Positions 23,168 to 30,574 of a stretch of DNA of 64,000 nucleotides are shown piece after piece. The DNA is from Streptomyces sp. NBC_01431 (GTDB lineage Bacteria; Actinomycetota; Actinomycetes; Streptomycetales; Streptomycetaceae): the NCBI RefSeq assembly GCF_036231355.1, contig NZ_CP109496.1, positions 7,006,001-7,070,000 of the forward strand, read 5' to 3'. Positions within the stretch are counted from its first letter, which is position 1; every line of letters begins with the position of its first letter. Below the pieces are notes generated by a model. It made no database searches, was not told where the DNA came from, and was given only the letters and a program-made list of their open reading frames with translations. Position numbers and translations under genes: made by a program.

Positions 23168-23953
23168 GTGAGCTTGAGGATCGTTGTCTGTGTGAAGTAC
23201 GTGCCCGACGCCACCGGCGACCGGCACTTCGCCGATGACCTGACCGTCGACCGCGACGACGTCGACGGCCTCCTTTCGGAGCTCGACGAGTACGCGGTCG
23301 AGCAGGCACTGCAGATCGCCGACGAGGCGGACGACGCGGAGATCACCGTGCTGACCGTCGGCCCCGAGGACGCCAAGGACGCGCTGCGCAAGGCGCTGTC
23401 GATGGGCGCCGACAAGGCCGTCCACGTCGAGGACGACGACCTGCACGGCACCGACGTGATCGGCACCTCGCTGGTCCTTGCCAAGGCCGTCGAGAAGACC
23501 GGCTACGACCTGGTCATCTGCGGCATGGCGTCCACCGACGGCACCATGGGCGTGCTGCCGGCCCTGCTCGCCGAGCGTCTGGGTGTCCCGCAGGTCACGC
23601 TGCTCTCCGAGGTCTCCGTCGAGGACGGCACCGTGAAGGGCCGCCGCGACGGCGACACCGCCTCCGAGCAGTTGGAGGCCTCCCTGCCGGCCGTCGTGTC
23701 GGTGACGGACCAGTCGGGCGAGGCCCGCTACCCGTCCTTCAAGGGCATCATGGCCGCCAAGAAGAAGCCGGTCGAGGCGCTGGACCTGGGCGACCTGGAC
23801 CTCGACGCCGACGAGGTCGGCCTCGCGGGCGCCTGGACCGCGGTCGACTCCGCGACCGAGCGTCCGGCCCGCACCGCGGGCACGATCGTCAAGGACGAGG
23901 GCGAGGGCGGCAAGCAGCTCGCCGAGTTCCTCGCGAGCCAGAAGTTCATCTAA
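23168..23953 (+). CDS. etfB: Electron transfer flavoprotein beta subunit
   Basis: 261 residues. EtfB carries AMP and forms a heterodimer with EtfA that takes electrons from acyl-CoA dehydrogenases to the respiratory chain. Family signatures: VVCVKYVPDATGDRHF, DEYAVEQALQIADE, LTVGPEDAKDALRKALSMGADKAVH and VICGMASTDGTMGVLPALLAERLG; PSFKGIMAAKKKPV is the conserved EtfB signature. The 104-nt gap to etfA contains a hairpin. It belongs to the conserved etfBA operon of actinobacteria. Confidence 0.96.
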   Translation: MSLRIVVCVKYVPDATGDRHFADDLTVDRDDVDGLLSELDEYAVEQALQIADEADDAEITVLTVGPEDAKDALRKALSMGADKAVHVEDDDLHGTDVIGTSLVLAKAVEKTGYDLVICGMASTDGTMGVLPALLAERLGVPQVTLLSEVSVEDGTVKGRRDGDTASEQLEASLPAVVSVTDQSGEARYPSFKGIMAAKKKPVEALDLGDLDLDADEVGLAGAWTAVDSATERPARTAGTIVKDEGEGGKQLAEFLASQKFI

Positions 23954-23996
23954 GTGCCCGCCGGTCCGGGAACCTTCCGGGCCGAATCCGCACTTA

Positions 23997-24011
23997 GGGC
24001 TCGCCGAGCCC
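23997..24011 (+). repeat. Intercistronic hairpin GGGCTC-GCC-GAGCCC between etfB and etfA
   Basis: Perfect 6-bp stem. It may stabilise or slow the transcript between the two subunits. There is no poly-T and both subunits are needed in equal amounts, so full termination is unlikely. Confidence 0.35.
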
Positions 24012-24057
24012 CTCAACTGCCCGCCGTTTCTTCGCACTTGCAGGAGATTGAAGTCCC

Positions 24058-25020
24058 ATGGCTGAAGTTCTGGTCTACGTCGACCACGTGGACGGTGCCG
24101 TCCGCAAGCCCACCCTTGAACTGCTGACCCTGGCCCGCCGCATCGGCGAGCCGGTCGCCGTCGCTCTCGGCGCCGGCGCCGAGAGCACCGCCGCCGCGCT
24201 CGCCGAGCACGGCGCGGTCAAGGTCCTCACGGCGGACGCCCCCGAGTTCACCGAGTACCTCGTCGTACCGAAGGTGGACGCGCTCCAGGCCGCGTACGAG
24301 GCCGTATCGCCCGCCGCCGTGCTCGTCCCGTCCTCCGCCGAGGGCAAGGAGATCGCGGCCCGCCTCGCGGTCCGCATCGGCTCCGGCATCATCACCGACG
24401 CCGTCGACCTGGAAGCCGGCGACGAGGGTCCGGTGGCCACGCAGTCCGCGTTCGCCGCCTCCTTCACCACCAAGTCCCGGGTCTCCAAGGGCACCCCGGT
24501 CATCACGGTCAAGCCGAACTCGGCCGCCGTGGAGGCCGCCCCCGCCGCGGGCGCCGTCGAGGCCCTGTCGGTCACCTTCTCCGCGCTGGCCACCGGCACC
24601 AAGGTCACCTCGCGCACCCCGCGCGAGTCGACCGGCCGCCCGGAGCTGACCGAGGCCGCGGTCGTGGTCTCCGGCGGCCGTGGTGTCAACGGCGCCGAGA
24701 ACTTCGCGATCATCGAGGCCCTCGCCGACTCGCTCGGCGCGGCCGTCGGTGCCTCGCGCGCCGCGGTGGATGCGGGCTGGTACCCGCACTCCAACCAGGT
24801 CGGCCAGACCGGCAAGTCGGTCTCGCCGCAGCTGTACATCGCCAACGGCATCTCCGGTGCCATCCAGCACCGCGCCGGCATGCAGACCTCGAAGACCATC
24901 GTGGCCGTCAACAAGGACTCCGAGGCCCCGATCTTCGACCTGGTCGACTACGGCGTCGTCGGCGACCTGTTCCAGGTCGTCCCGCAGCTGACCGAAGAGG
25001 TCAACGCCCGCAAGGGCTGA
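24058..25020 (+). CDS. etfA: Electron transfer flavoprotein alpha subunit
   Basis: 320 residues, ATG preceded by AGGAG at 11-12 nt. N-terminal adenine-nucleotide-like fold, then the C-terminal FAD domain: VVVSGGRGVNGAENF, LADSLGAAVGASRAAVDAGWYPHSNQVGQTGKSVSPQLYIANGISGAIQHRAGMQTSK and VAVNKDSEAPIFDLVDYGVVGDLF, all EtfA signatures. Second gene of the etfBA operon, followed by a strong terminator. Confidence 0.97.
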   Translation: MAEVLVYVDHVDGAVRKPTLELLTLARRIGEPVAVALGAGAESTAAALAEHGAVKVLTADAPEFTEYLVVPKVDALQAAYEAVSPAAVLVPSSAEGKEIAARLAVRIGSGIITDAVDLEAGDEGPVATQSAFAASFTTKSRVSKGTPVITVKPNSAAVEAAPAAGAVEALSVTFSALATGTKVTSRTPRESTGRPELTEAAVVVSGGRGVNGAENFAIIEALADSLGAAVGASRAAVDAGWYPHSNQVGQTGKSVSPQLYIANGISGAIQHRAGMQTSKTIVAVNKDSEAPIFDLVDYGVVGDLFQVVPQLTEEVNARKG

Positions 25021-25039
25021 CCTGCGCCTTTCGTCGGGT

Positions 25040-25078
25040 CCTGGGGCCGCGTGGTGATCTTCACCGCGCGGCCCCAGG
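25040..25078 (+). terminator. Terminator of etfBA
   Basis: CCTGGGGCCGCG (25040-25051) pairs with CGCGGCCCCAGG (25067-25078), a 12-bp stem. A smaller inner GGTGA/TCACC pair extends it. TCGTTT follows. Confidence 0.85.
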
Positions 25079-25104
25079 TCGTTTCACCGGCCCCCTGATA
25101 AGCA

Positions 25105-25133
25105 TTGACGCAGACGCGGCGGCCTATTAACTT
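25105..25133 (+). promoter_or_regulatory. Promoter TTGACG-N17-TAACTT
   Basis: TTGACG (25105-25110) and TAACTT (25128-25133) with a 17-bp spacer: one of the best promoters in the window. It reads toward the DUF6986-type aldolase and gives a leader of about 50 nt. Confidence 0.65.
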
Positions 25134-25151
25134 CACTATGCGGATTAGTGA
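25133..25151. promoter_or_regulatory. Operator candidate TCACTA-N7-TAGTGA
   Basis: A 6-bp-arm inverted repeat beginning at the end of the -10 box and covering the predicted transcription start, so a bound repressor would block initiation. No regulator gene is adjacent. Confidence 0.45.
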
Positions 25152-25192
25152 TTCCGTGAAGCGGAAAAGTTCGAGTGTGCGGAGGATGCGGG

Positions 25193-26491
25193 ATGGGTCA
25201 GCAGGAGAAGGTGGCAACGAGCCTCGCCGGCGTCGTCAGCGAGGAGATCAGTGCCTCCCTCGTCGCGGTGGACGAGGAGCTCGCCCGCCGCTACCCGGGC
25301 GACCCCGGCACCCGGCAACCCGTACACACCGTCTACGTACCCGGTGACGTCTTCGACGAGGGCACCATCCGCTCCTGGGGCGACCAGGCGCTGGCCGCCC
25401 TCGACGAGCACGCCCCGGACGCCGCCTCCTTCGCCAAGGTCCTCGGCATCGCCGACGACCTCGCGCGGCCCGTGTACGACCGCGTCCGCGCCAAGCTGAC
25501 GCGCGAGCCGATCGAGGACCTCCGCGTCGACTTCGAGGACGGCTACGGCCCACGCCCCGACGCCGAGGAGGACGCCGCCGCCGCGCGCGCGGCCCGCCTG
25601 ATCGCCGAGGCCTTCGAGAACGGCACCGCGGCCCCGTACATGGGCATCCGCATGAAGTGCATGGAAGCCGCGGTCCGCGACCGCGGCATCCGCACCACGG
25701 ACATCTTCCTCACCACCCTGATGCAGCACGGCGGTCTCCCCGACGGCCTCGTGCTCACCCTGCCGAAGGTCACCTACCCCGAGCAGGTCACCGCCTTCGT
25801 ACGGCTGCTCAGCGCCTTCGAGAAGGCGCACGACCTGCCCGAGGGCCGACTCGGCTTCGAGATCCAGATCGAGACCAGCCAGTCCATCCTGGCCGCCGAC
25901 GGCACCGCCGCCGTGGCGAAGATGATCGACGCCGCGCAGGGCCGCGCCACCGGACTGCACTACGGCACCTTCGACTACAGCGCCTGCGTCGGCGTCTCCG
26001 CCGCCTACCAGGCCAGCGACCACCCCGCCGCCGACCACGCCAAGGCCGTGATGCAGGTCGCCGCCGCAGGCACCGGCGTCCGCGTCTCGGACGGCTCGAC
26101 CAACGTGCTGCCCATCGGCTCCACCGAGCACGTCCACGAGGCCTGGCGCCTGCACTACGGCCTCACCCGGCGCGCCCTGGCCCGCGCCTACTACCAGGGC
26201 TGGGACATGCACCCCGGCCACCTGCCGACCCGCTACGCGGCCGTGTACGCCTTCTACCGCGAGGGCCTGGAGCAGGCCGCGGGACGCCTCGCCGCGTACG
26301 TCGCCAAGACCGAGGGCGACGTCATGGACGAGCCCGCCACCGCCAAGGCGCTCAGCGGCTACCTGCTGCGCGGCCTGGACTGCGGCGCCCTCGACACCGC
26401 CGAAGTGGCCCGCCTGACCGGGCTGACCCGCGCCGACCTCGAAGGCTTCGCCTCGCCCCGCCGCGGCACCCTGACCGTCACCGCCCCGTAG
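25193..26491 (+). CDS. HpcH/HpaI aldolase / citrate-lyase-like family protein (DUF6986 type)
   Basis: 432 residues from ATG 25193, GGAGG 7 nt upstream. A TIM-barrel C-C lyase fold: EDLRVDFEDGYGPRPDAEED (acidic metal-binding block), PYMGIRMKCMEAAVRDRGIRT, VLTLPKVTYPEQV, GFEIQIETSQSIL with the Glu of the beta-strand, and GLHYGTFDYSACVGVSA. This is like malate-synthase/citrate-lyase beta relatives and the actinobacterial DUF6986 family. The exact reaction is unknown. It stands alone behind a strong promoter and an operator-like palindrome, so it is probably a single-gene regulated unit. Confidence 0.8.
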   Translation: MGQQEKVATSLAGVVSEEISASLVAVDEELARRYPGDPGTRQPVHTVYVPGDVFDEGTIRSWGDQALAALDEHAPDAASFAKVLGIADDLARPVYDRVRAKLTREPIEDLRVDFEDGYGPRPDAEEDAAAARAARLIAEAFENGTAAPYMGIRMKCMEAAVRDRGIRTTDIFLTTLMQHGGLPDGLVLTLPKVTYPEQVTAFVRLLSAFEKAHDLPEGRLGFEIQIETSQSILAADGTAAVAKMIDAAQGRATGLHYGTFDYSACVGVSAAYQASDHPAADHAKAVMQVAAAGTGVRVSDGSTNVLPIGSTEHVHEAWRLHYGLTRRALARAYYQGWDMHPGHLPTRYAAVYAFYREGLEQAAGRLAAYVAKTEGDVMDEPATAKALSGYLLRGLDCGALDTAEVARLTGLTRADLEGFASPRRGTLTVTAP

Positions 26492-26536
26492 CAGCGCCGC
26501 GACACCGCGGCCCCGCGTACTGTCACTGCCGCCCCG

Positions 26537-26542
26537 TACCCT
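26537..26542 (+). promoter_or_regulatory. -10-like TACCCT before the Ser/Thr kinase
   Basis: TACCCT, 36 nt before the GTG at 26579; the leader contains CAGGGGAACGGGG purines as ribosome site. No clear -35 box. Confidence 0.3.
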
Positions 26543-26578
26543 GTTCGCGACGACAATCGCCAGGGGAACGGGGCAGCG

Positions 26579-28240
26579 GTGTCTACGGGGCAGAGCCACC
26601 TACTCGCGGGCAGGTACCGGGTCCTTGCGCAACTCGGTCGCGGCGGCATGGGTGTGGTGTGGCGCGCCCACGATGAGGTGCTCGGCCGAGAGGTCGCCGT
26701 CAAGGAACTGCGCGCCTACACCGACGCGTCGGCGCCCGAACTGGGCGACCTGCGGCTGCGGATGCAGCGCGAGGCGCGCGCCGCGGCCCGGGTGCGCCAT
26801 CCCGGAGTGGTCGCCGTCCACGACGTCGCCGAGCACGAGGGGCGCCCGGTCATCGTCATGGAACTGATCGACGGTCCCTCGCTCGACGACGTCCTGGGGG
26901 AACGCGGCGTCCTGGATCCGCGCGAGGCCGCGGCGATCGGCGCGAAGGTCCTCGAAGCCCTGGCCGCCGCGCACCGCGCGGGCGTGCTGCACCGTGACGT
27001 GAAGCCGGGCAACGTGCTGCTCGACGCCTCGGGCCGGGTGGTCCTCACCGACTTCGGCATCGCCGCCATGGAGGACCCGGGCGACGGTTCCCAAACCCAT
27101 CTCACCCGCAGCGGCGAAATCGTCGGATCGCTCGACTACTTGGCGCCCGAGCGCGCCCAGGGTCAGGAACCGGGCCCGGCCTCCGACATCTGGGCTCTGG
27201 GCGCCACCCTGTACGCGGCGGTCGAGGGCGCCGCCCCCTTCCGCCGCACCTCCACCTGGTCCACGCTCAACGCCATCGTGGTCGAGCCGCTACCGAAGGC
27301 GCGCCGCACCGGCCCGCTCGGCCCCGTCCTTGAGCGGCTCATGGACAAGGACCCGACCCGTCGGCCCGACGCCGCGACGGCGGCCCGGCTGCTCGCCGAC
27401 GTCGCCGCCGCAGCGGACTCCGCAGCCACGAAACCCGCCGCCCCGCTCGCGGCCGCCCCGCGCACGGCGACCGTGCGTGACGTGCTGCCGCACCGGCCCG
27501 AGGGATTCGGCCCCGTGGTCACCCATGTGTCCGAGCCCGAGCCTGAGCCCGAGCCGCGGCCGGCCGCCGGGCGAAGCCGCGGCAAGGTCCTGGTGGCCGC
27601 GTGCGTCGCCGCCGTGCTGCTCGTCGGCGCCGGGGTCGGCTACGCACTGCTCGACCGTACGGACACGCCAAGCGGGCAGCAGGCGGCGGGAGCGGCGAAC
27701 AGCGCGGCCCCGGGCGCGGCGGGCGCGCAGGGCGGGGCCGCGCGGAACACGGGCAGCCCGTCCGCCGGGGACGCGCACGGCTCGCCCTCGCCGGGGGAGT
27801 CGGCCTCGTCCGCGCCGAGCTCAAGCGCTTCGAAGCCGGGCCGCACCGACGAGGGCGCCAAAGGCGGCGCGGGCAGCTCGCCCGAGCCGCGCAAGTCGCC
27901 GAGCGCGCCCAACTCCGGTGGCCCTGGCGGTACTTCGGGCGGTGCCCAGCCCCCGTCCGGGAGCTGCCAAGCCATCGCCGGCGGCAAGTTCGACTGCCAG
28001 GTGTGGCGCACCGCGACGTCCTACCGGCAGGGCGGCGCCACCGCGGGCGTGCTCAAGGCGGGCACCAACTACTTCTACTGCCAGAGCGACCTGGGCCGCC
28101 GCGAGACGTACGGGAAGTGGACCAACACCTGGTGGGCCAGGACCGACGACGACAGCGGCAACACCAACGTCTACGTCAGCGTCGTCTACCTCAAGGGCGG
28201 CGACAACAACCAGCCGGTCCCGGGGCTGAAGGTCTGCTGA
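26579..28240 (+). CDS. Membrane Ser/Thr protein kinase (PknB/Hanks type) with extracytoplasmic Cys-rich domain
   Basis: 553 residues. Kinase domain at residues 12-275: glycine loop LGRGGMGVVWRA (19-30), Lys42 in VAVKEL, HRDVKPGNVLL with catalytic Asp140, DFG Asp158, LAPERAQG and the C-lobe. A juxtamembrane Pro/Glu-rich stretch (EPEPEPEP, 319-326) leads to a membrane helix at about 337-358. The outer part is a long Ala/Gly/Ser/Pro linker (about 360-460), then a globular domain of about 90 residues with four Cys (GSCQAIAGGKFDCQ, YFYCQ, final KVC), probably SH3-like and disulfide-bonded. It probably senses a wall or extracellular signal. Monocistronic and convergent with lacI. Confidence 0.95.
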   Translation: MSTGQSHLLAGRYRVLAQLGRGGMGVVWRAHDEVLGREVAVKELRAYTDASAPELGDLRLRMQREARAAARVRHPGVVAVHDVAEHEGRPVIVMELIDGPSLDDVLGERGVLDPREAAAIGAKVLEALAAAHRAGVLHRDVKPGNVLLDASGRVVLTDFGIAAMEDPGDGSQTHLTRSGEIVGSLDYLAPERAQGQEPGPASDIWALGATLYAAVEGAAPFRRTSTWSTLNAIVVEPLPKARRTGPLGPVLERLMDKDPTRRPDAATAARLLADVAAAADSAATKPAAPLAAAPRTATVRDVLPHRPEGFGPVVTHVSEPEPEPEPRPAAGRSRGKVLVAACVAAVLLVGAGVGYALLDRTDTPSGQQAAGAANSAAPGAAGAQGGAARNTGSPSAGDAHGSPSPGESASSAPSSSASKPGRTDEGAKGGAGSSPEPRKSPSAPNSGGPGGTSGGAQPPSGSCQAIAGGKFDCQVWRTATSYRQGGATAGVLKAGTNYFYCQSDLGRRETYGKWTNTWWARTDDDSGNTNVYVSVVYLKGGDNNQPVPGLKVC

Positions 28241-28247
28241 CCGCGCG

Positions 28248-28427
28248 CTAGGCGCCCGCGGACGGGCAGGATCTCGCCCGAGCCGCCGCCGCGCCCTAGG
28301 CGCCCGCGGACGGGCAGGATCTCGCCCGAGCCGCCGCCGCGCCCTACGCGCCCGCGGACGGGCAGGATCTCGCCCGAGCCGCCGCCGCGCCCTACGCGCC
28401 CGCGGGCGGCAGGATCTCGCCCGAACC
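28248..28427. repeat. 48-bp tandem repeat (3 full copies plus a diverged fourth)
   Basis: Copies start at 28248, 28296, 28344 and 28392, exactly 48 bp apart. The first three differ at only one base (CTAGGC or CTACGC at the left end). The fourth copy is the 3' end of the LacI gene itself, including its stop codon, and has a 1-bp indel and some substitutions. Each copy carries short hairpins (GCCCG-CGGA-CGGGC, and CGGGC...GCCCG). It looks like duplication of the end of lacI between two convergent genes. No spacers of unique sequence exist, so this is not a CRISPR array. Confidence 0.9.
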
Positions 28428-29429
28428 GCGCTGGATCAGCACCGTGGGCAGCTCGACGCGCGCGGGCGCCTCGTCGGCGCCGTCGAGACGGTGGAACAGA
28501 CGCTCGGCCGCGGTGCGGCCCAGGGTGGCGGCGTCCTGCGAGATGACCGTGATGCCGAGCAGATCGGCGAGTTCGATGTCGTCGAAGCCGACCAGCGCGA
28601 CCGGCCGCTCACGGCCGGCCAGAACGCGGACCGCCGTGACCGTCACCCGGTTGTTCCCGGCGAACAGCGCGGTCACCGGCTCGGGTCCGGTCAGCATCGA
28701 CTCGGCGGCCTCGCGCACGCGCTCCGGGTCGGTGGAACCCAGCGACACCCAGGATTCCGCGACTGTGAGACCGGCGTCGGCCATCGCCGCACGGTAGCCG
28801 CGCAGCCGCTCGATCGCGGTGTGGATGCGCGGCTGGTCGCCGATGAAACCGATCCTGCGGTGGCCGTGCGCGATCAGATGGGCCACCCCCGCGCGGGCGC
28901 CGCCGAAGCTGTCGGACAGGACCACGTCCGCGTCGATCTGCCCCGCCGGACGGTCCACGAACACGGTCGCCACCCCCGCCTTTATCTCCGGTTCGAGATA
29001 GCGGTGGTCGGATCCGGCGGGGATCACGATCAGGCCGTCCACCCGGCGCGCGCAGAAGGCGAGCACCAACTCCTGCTCGCGGTCCGCGTCTTCGGCACTG
29101 GAACCGTTGATGAGCAGCGCCCCGTGCTCGCGCGCCACCTCCTCCACGGCCCGGCTGAGCGGCCCGTAGAACGGGTCGGCGAGGTCTTCGAGGACCAGGC
29201 CGATCGACGCGGTGCGGCCCTTGCGCAGCACCCGCGCACTGTCGTTGCGGCGAAAGCCCAGCGCCTCGATGGCCTCCTGCACCCGCCGCTCGGTGTCCGG
29301 GGTCACGCCGGGCTCGCCGTTGACCACCCGGGACACCGTCTTGAGGCCGACACCGGCGCGCGTGGCGACGTCCTTCATCGTCGGACGGTTGCCGTAGCGG
29401 GGCTCGTGGTGGCGGGCGTTCTCGGCCAC
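28392..29429 (-). CDS. LacI-family transcriptional regulator
   Basis: 345 residues from GTG 29429. The frame is open to 29504; a start at ATG 29480 or at ATG 29378, just before the helix-turn-helix, is also possible. DNA-binding domain RPTMKDVATRAGVGLKTVSRVVNGEPGVTPDTERRV, with hinge helix SARVLRKGRTASIGLVL. The periplasmic-binding-like core contains VDRPAGQ, RRIGFIGDQ, TALFAGNN, VGFDDIELADLLG and TVISQDAATLGRTAAERLF. It is divergent from a ROK kinase with a palindromic GACAACGTTGTC between. It probably represses that kinase, and perhaps the nearby alpha-galactosidase and ABC genes. Its 3' end is the source of the 48-bp repeats. Confidence 0.93.
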   Translation of the reverse strand: MAENARHHEPRYGNRPTMKDVATRAGVGLKTVSRVVNGEPGVTPDTERRVQEAIEALGFRRNDSARVLRKGRTASIGLVLEDLADPFYGPLSRAVEEVAREHGALLINGSSAEDADREQELVLAFCARRVDGLIVIPAGSDHRYLEPEIKAGVATVFVDRPAGQIDADVVLSDSFGGARAGVAHLIAHGHRRIGFIGDQPRIHTAIERLRGYRAAMADAGLTVAESWVSLGSTDPERVREAAESMLTGPEPVTALFAGNNRVTVTAVRVLAGRERPVALVGFDDIELADLLGITVISQDAATLGRTAAERLFHRLDGADEAPARVELPTVLIQRGSGEILPPAGA

Positions 29430-29512
29430 AGTGCGCTGTCCAATCGTCGTCGGGAGCCGTCCGGCGCGGTCGGGTGCCATAACGGTGTGTGTGGCGTCGA
29501 GCATAGGCCCTG

Positions 29513-29524
29513 GACAACGTTGTC
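29513..29524. promoter_or_regulatory. LacI operator GACAACGTTGTC
   Basis: Perfect 12-bp palindrome with the central CG typical of LacI-family operators. It is 75 nt upstream of the ROK kinase start and near the lacI promoter; a TATGCT -10 on the minus strand is at 29500-29505. Confidence 0.7.
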
Positions 29525-29587
29525 AGAAGCATGGAGACTCTCATCTTGACCTGCCCTTACCCGTGCTCACCAGGAGATCCGACCCCG

Positions 29588-30541
29588 ATGCAGACCGACC
29601 TCGTCGCCGCGCTCGACATCGGCGGCACCAAGATCGCCGGAGCTCTGGTCGATGCCGAAGGCCGGCTTCTGGTCCGGGCGCAGCGGCCGACTCCCGCCCA
29701 TGAGGACGGCGACACGGTGATGCGGGCGGCCCAGGAGGTCGTCGCCGAGCTGACCGGATCCCCGCTGTGGGAGCGTACGAGCGCGGTCGGTATCGGCAGC
29801 GCCGGGCCCGTGGACGCCTCGGCCGGCACCGTCAGCCCCGTCAACATCCCTGGCTGGCGCGGCTTTCCGCTGGTCGAGCGGGTGCGCGCGGCAACCGGCG
29901 GACTCGATGTCACACTCGTCGGCGACGGTGTCGCGATGACCGCCGCCGAACACTGGCTCGGCGCCGCCCGCGGCTACGACAACGCCCTGTGCATGGTCGT
30001 CTCGACCGGAGTCGGCGGCGGGCTCGTCCTCGGCGGCAAGCTTCACCCCGGCCCCACCGGCAACGCCGGCCACATCGGCCACATCAGCGTCGACCTCGAC
30101 GGAGACGCCTGCCCGTGCGGCGCGCGCGGCTGCGTGGAACGGATCGCCAGCGGACCGAACATCGCCCGCCGGGCCCTGGACAACGGCTGGCGGCCCGGAC
30201 CCGACGGCGACACCTCGGCCGCCGCCGTCGCCACGGCCGCCCGGTCCGGCGACCCGGTCGCCGTCGCCTCCTTCGAGCGCGCCGCCCAGGCGCTCGCCGC
30301 CGGCATCGCCGCGACCGCGACGCTCGTCGAGATCGACATCGCGGTCGTCGGCGGGGGAGTGGCGGGCGCGGGCGACGTGCTCTTCGGTCCCCTGCGCCGC
30401 GCCCTGCGCGACTACGCCACGCTCTCCTTCGTCCAGCGGCTCACCGTCGCGCCCGCCCTGACGGGGACGGACGCGGGTCTGGTGGGTGCCGCGGCGGCCG
30501 CTTTCGTACGGCGGTCGCAGGAAGCGGCGATCCTCAAGTGA
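29588..30541 (+). CDS. ROK-family sugar kinase (glucokinase/N-acetylhexosamine kinase-like)
   Basis: 317 residues from ATG 29588, with AGGAG about 12 nt upstream; the longer frame to 29531 is not supported. ATP-binding ALDIGGTKIAGALVD, hexose-binding GNAGHIGHISVD with conserved His/Glu region, and the ROK zinc signature CPCGARGCVERIASG (C-x-C-G-x-x-G-C-x-E). ADP/ATP loop VVGGGVAGAGDVLFGPL. It phosphorylates a hexose such as glucose, galactose breakdown product or GlcNAc; the LacI regulator and alpha-galactosidase neighbours point to sugars released by galactoside hydrolysis. Convergent with the GH27 gene. Confidence 0.92.
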   Translation: MQTDLVAALDIGGTKIAGALVDAEGRLLVRAQRPTPAHEDGDTVMRAAQEVVAELTGSPLWERTSAVGIGSAGPVDASAGTVSPVNIPGWRGFPLVERVRAATGGLDVTLVGDGVAMTAAEHWLGAARGYDNALCMVVSTGVGGGLVLGGKLHPGPTGNAGHIGHISVDLDGDACPCGARGCVERIASGPNIARRALDNGWRPGPDGDTSAAAVATAARSGDPVAVASFERAAQALAAGIAATATLVEIDIAVVGGGVAGAGDVLFGPLRRALRDYATLSFVQRLTVAPALTGTDAGLVGAAAAAFVRRSQEAAILK

Positions 30542-30574
30542 GGTGCCGCCTCCGGTAGTTGACGCACGGACCCG

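Noticed and set aside
28248..28427. CRISPR-like array
   Set aside because: Repeats are head-to-tail with no unique spacers, and the last copy is coding sequence of lacI.
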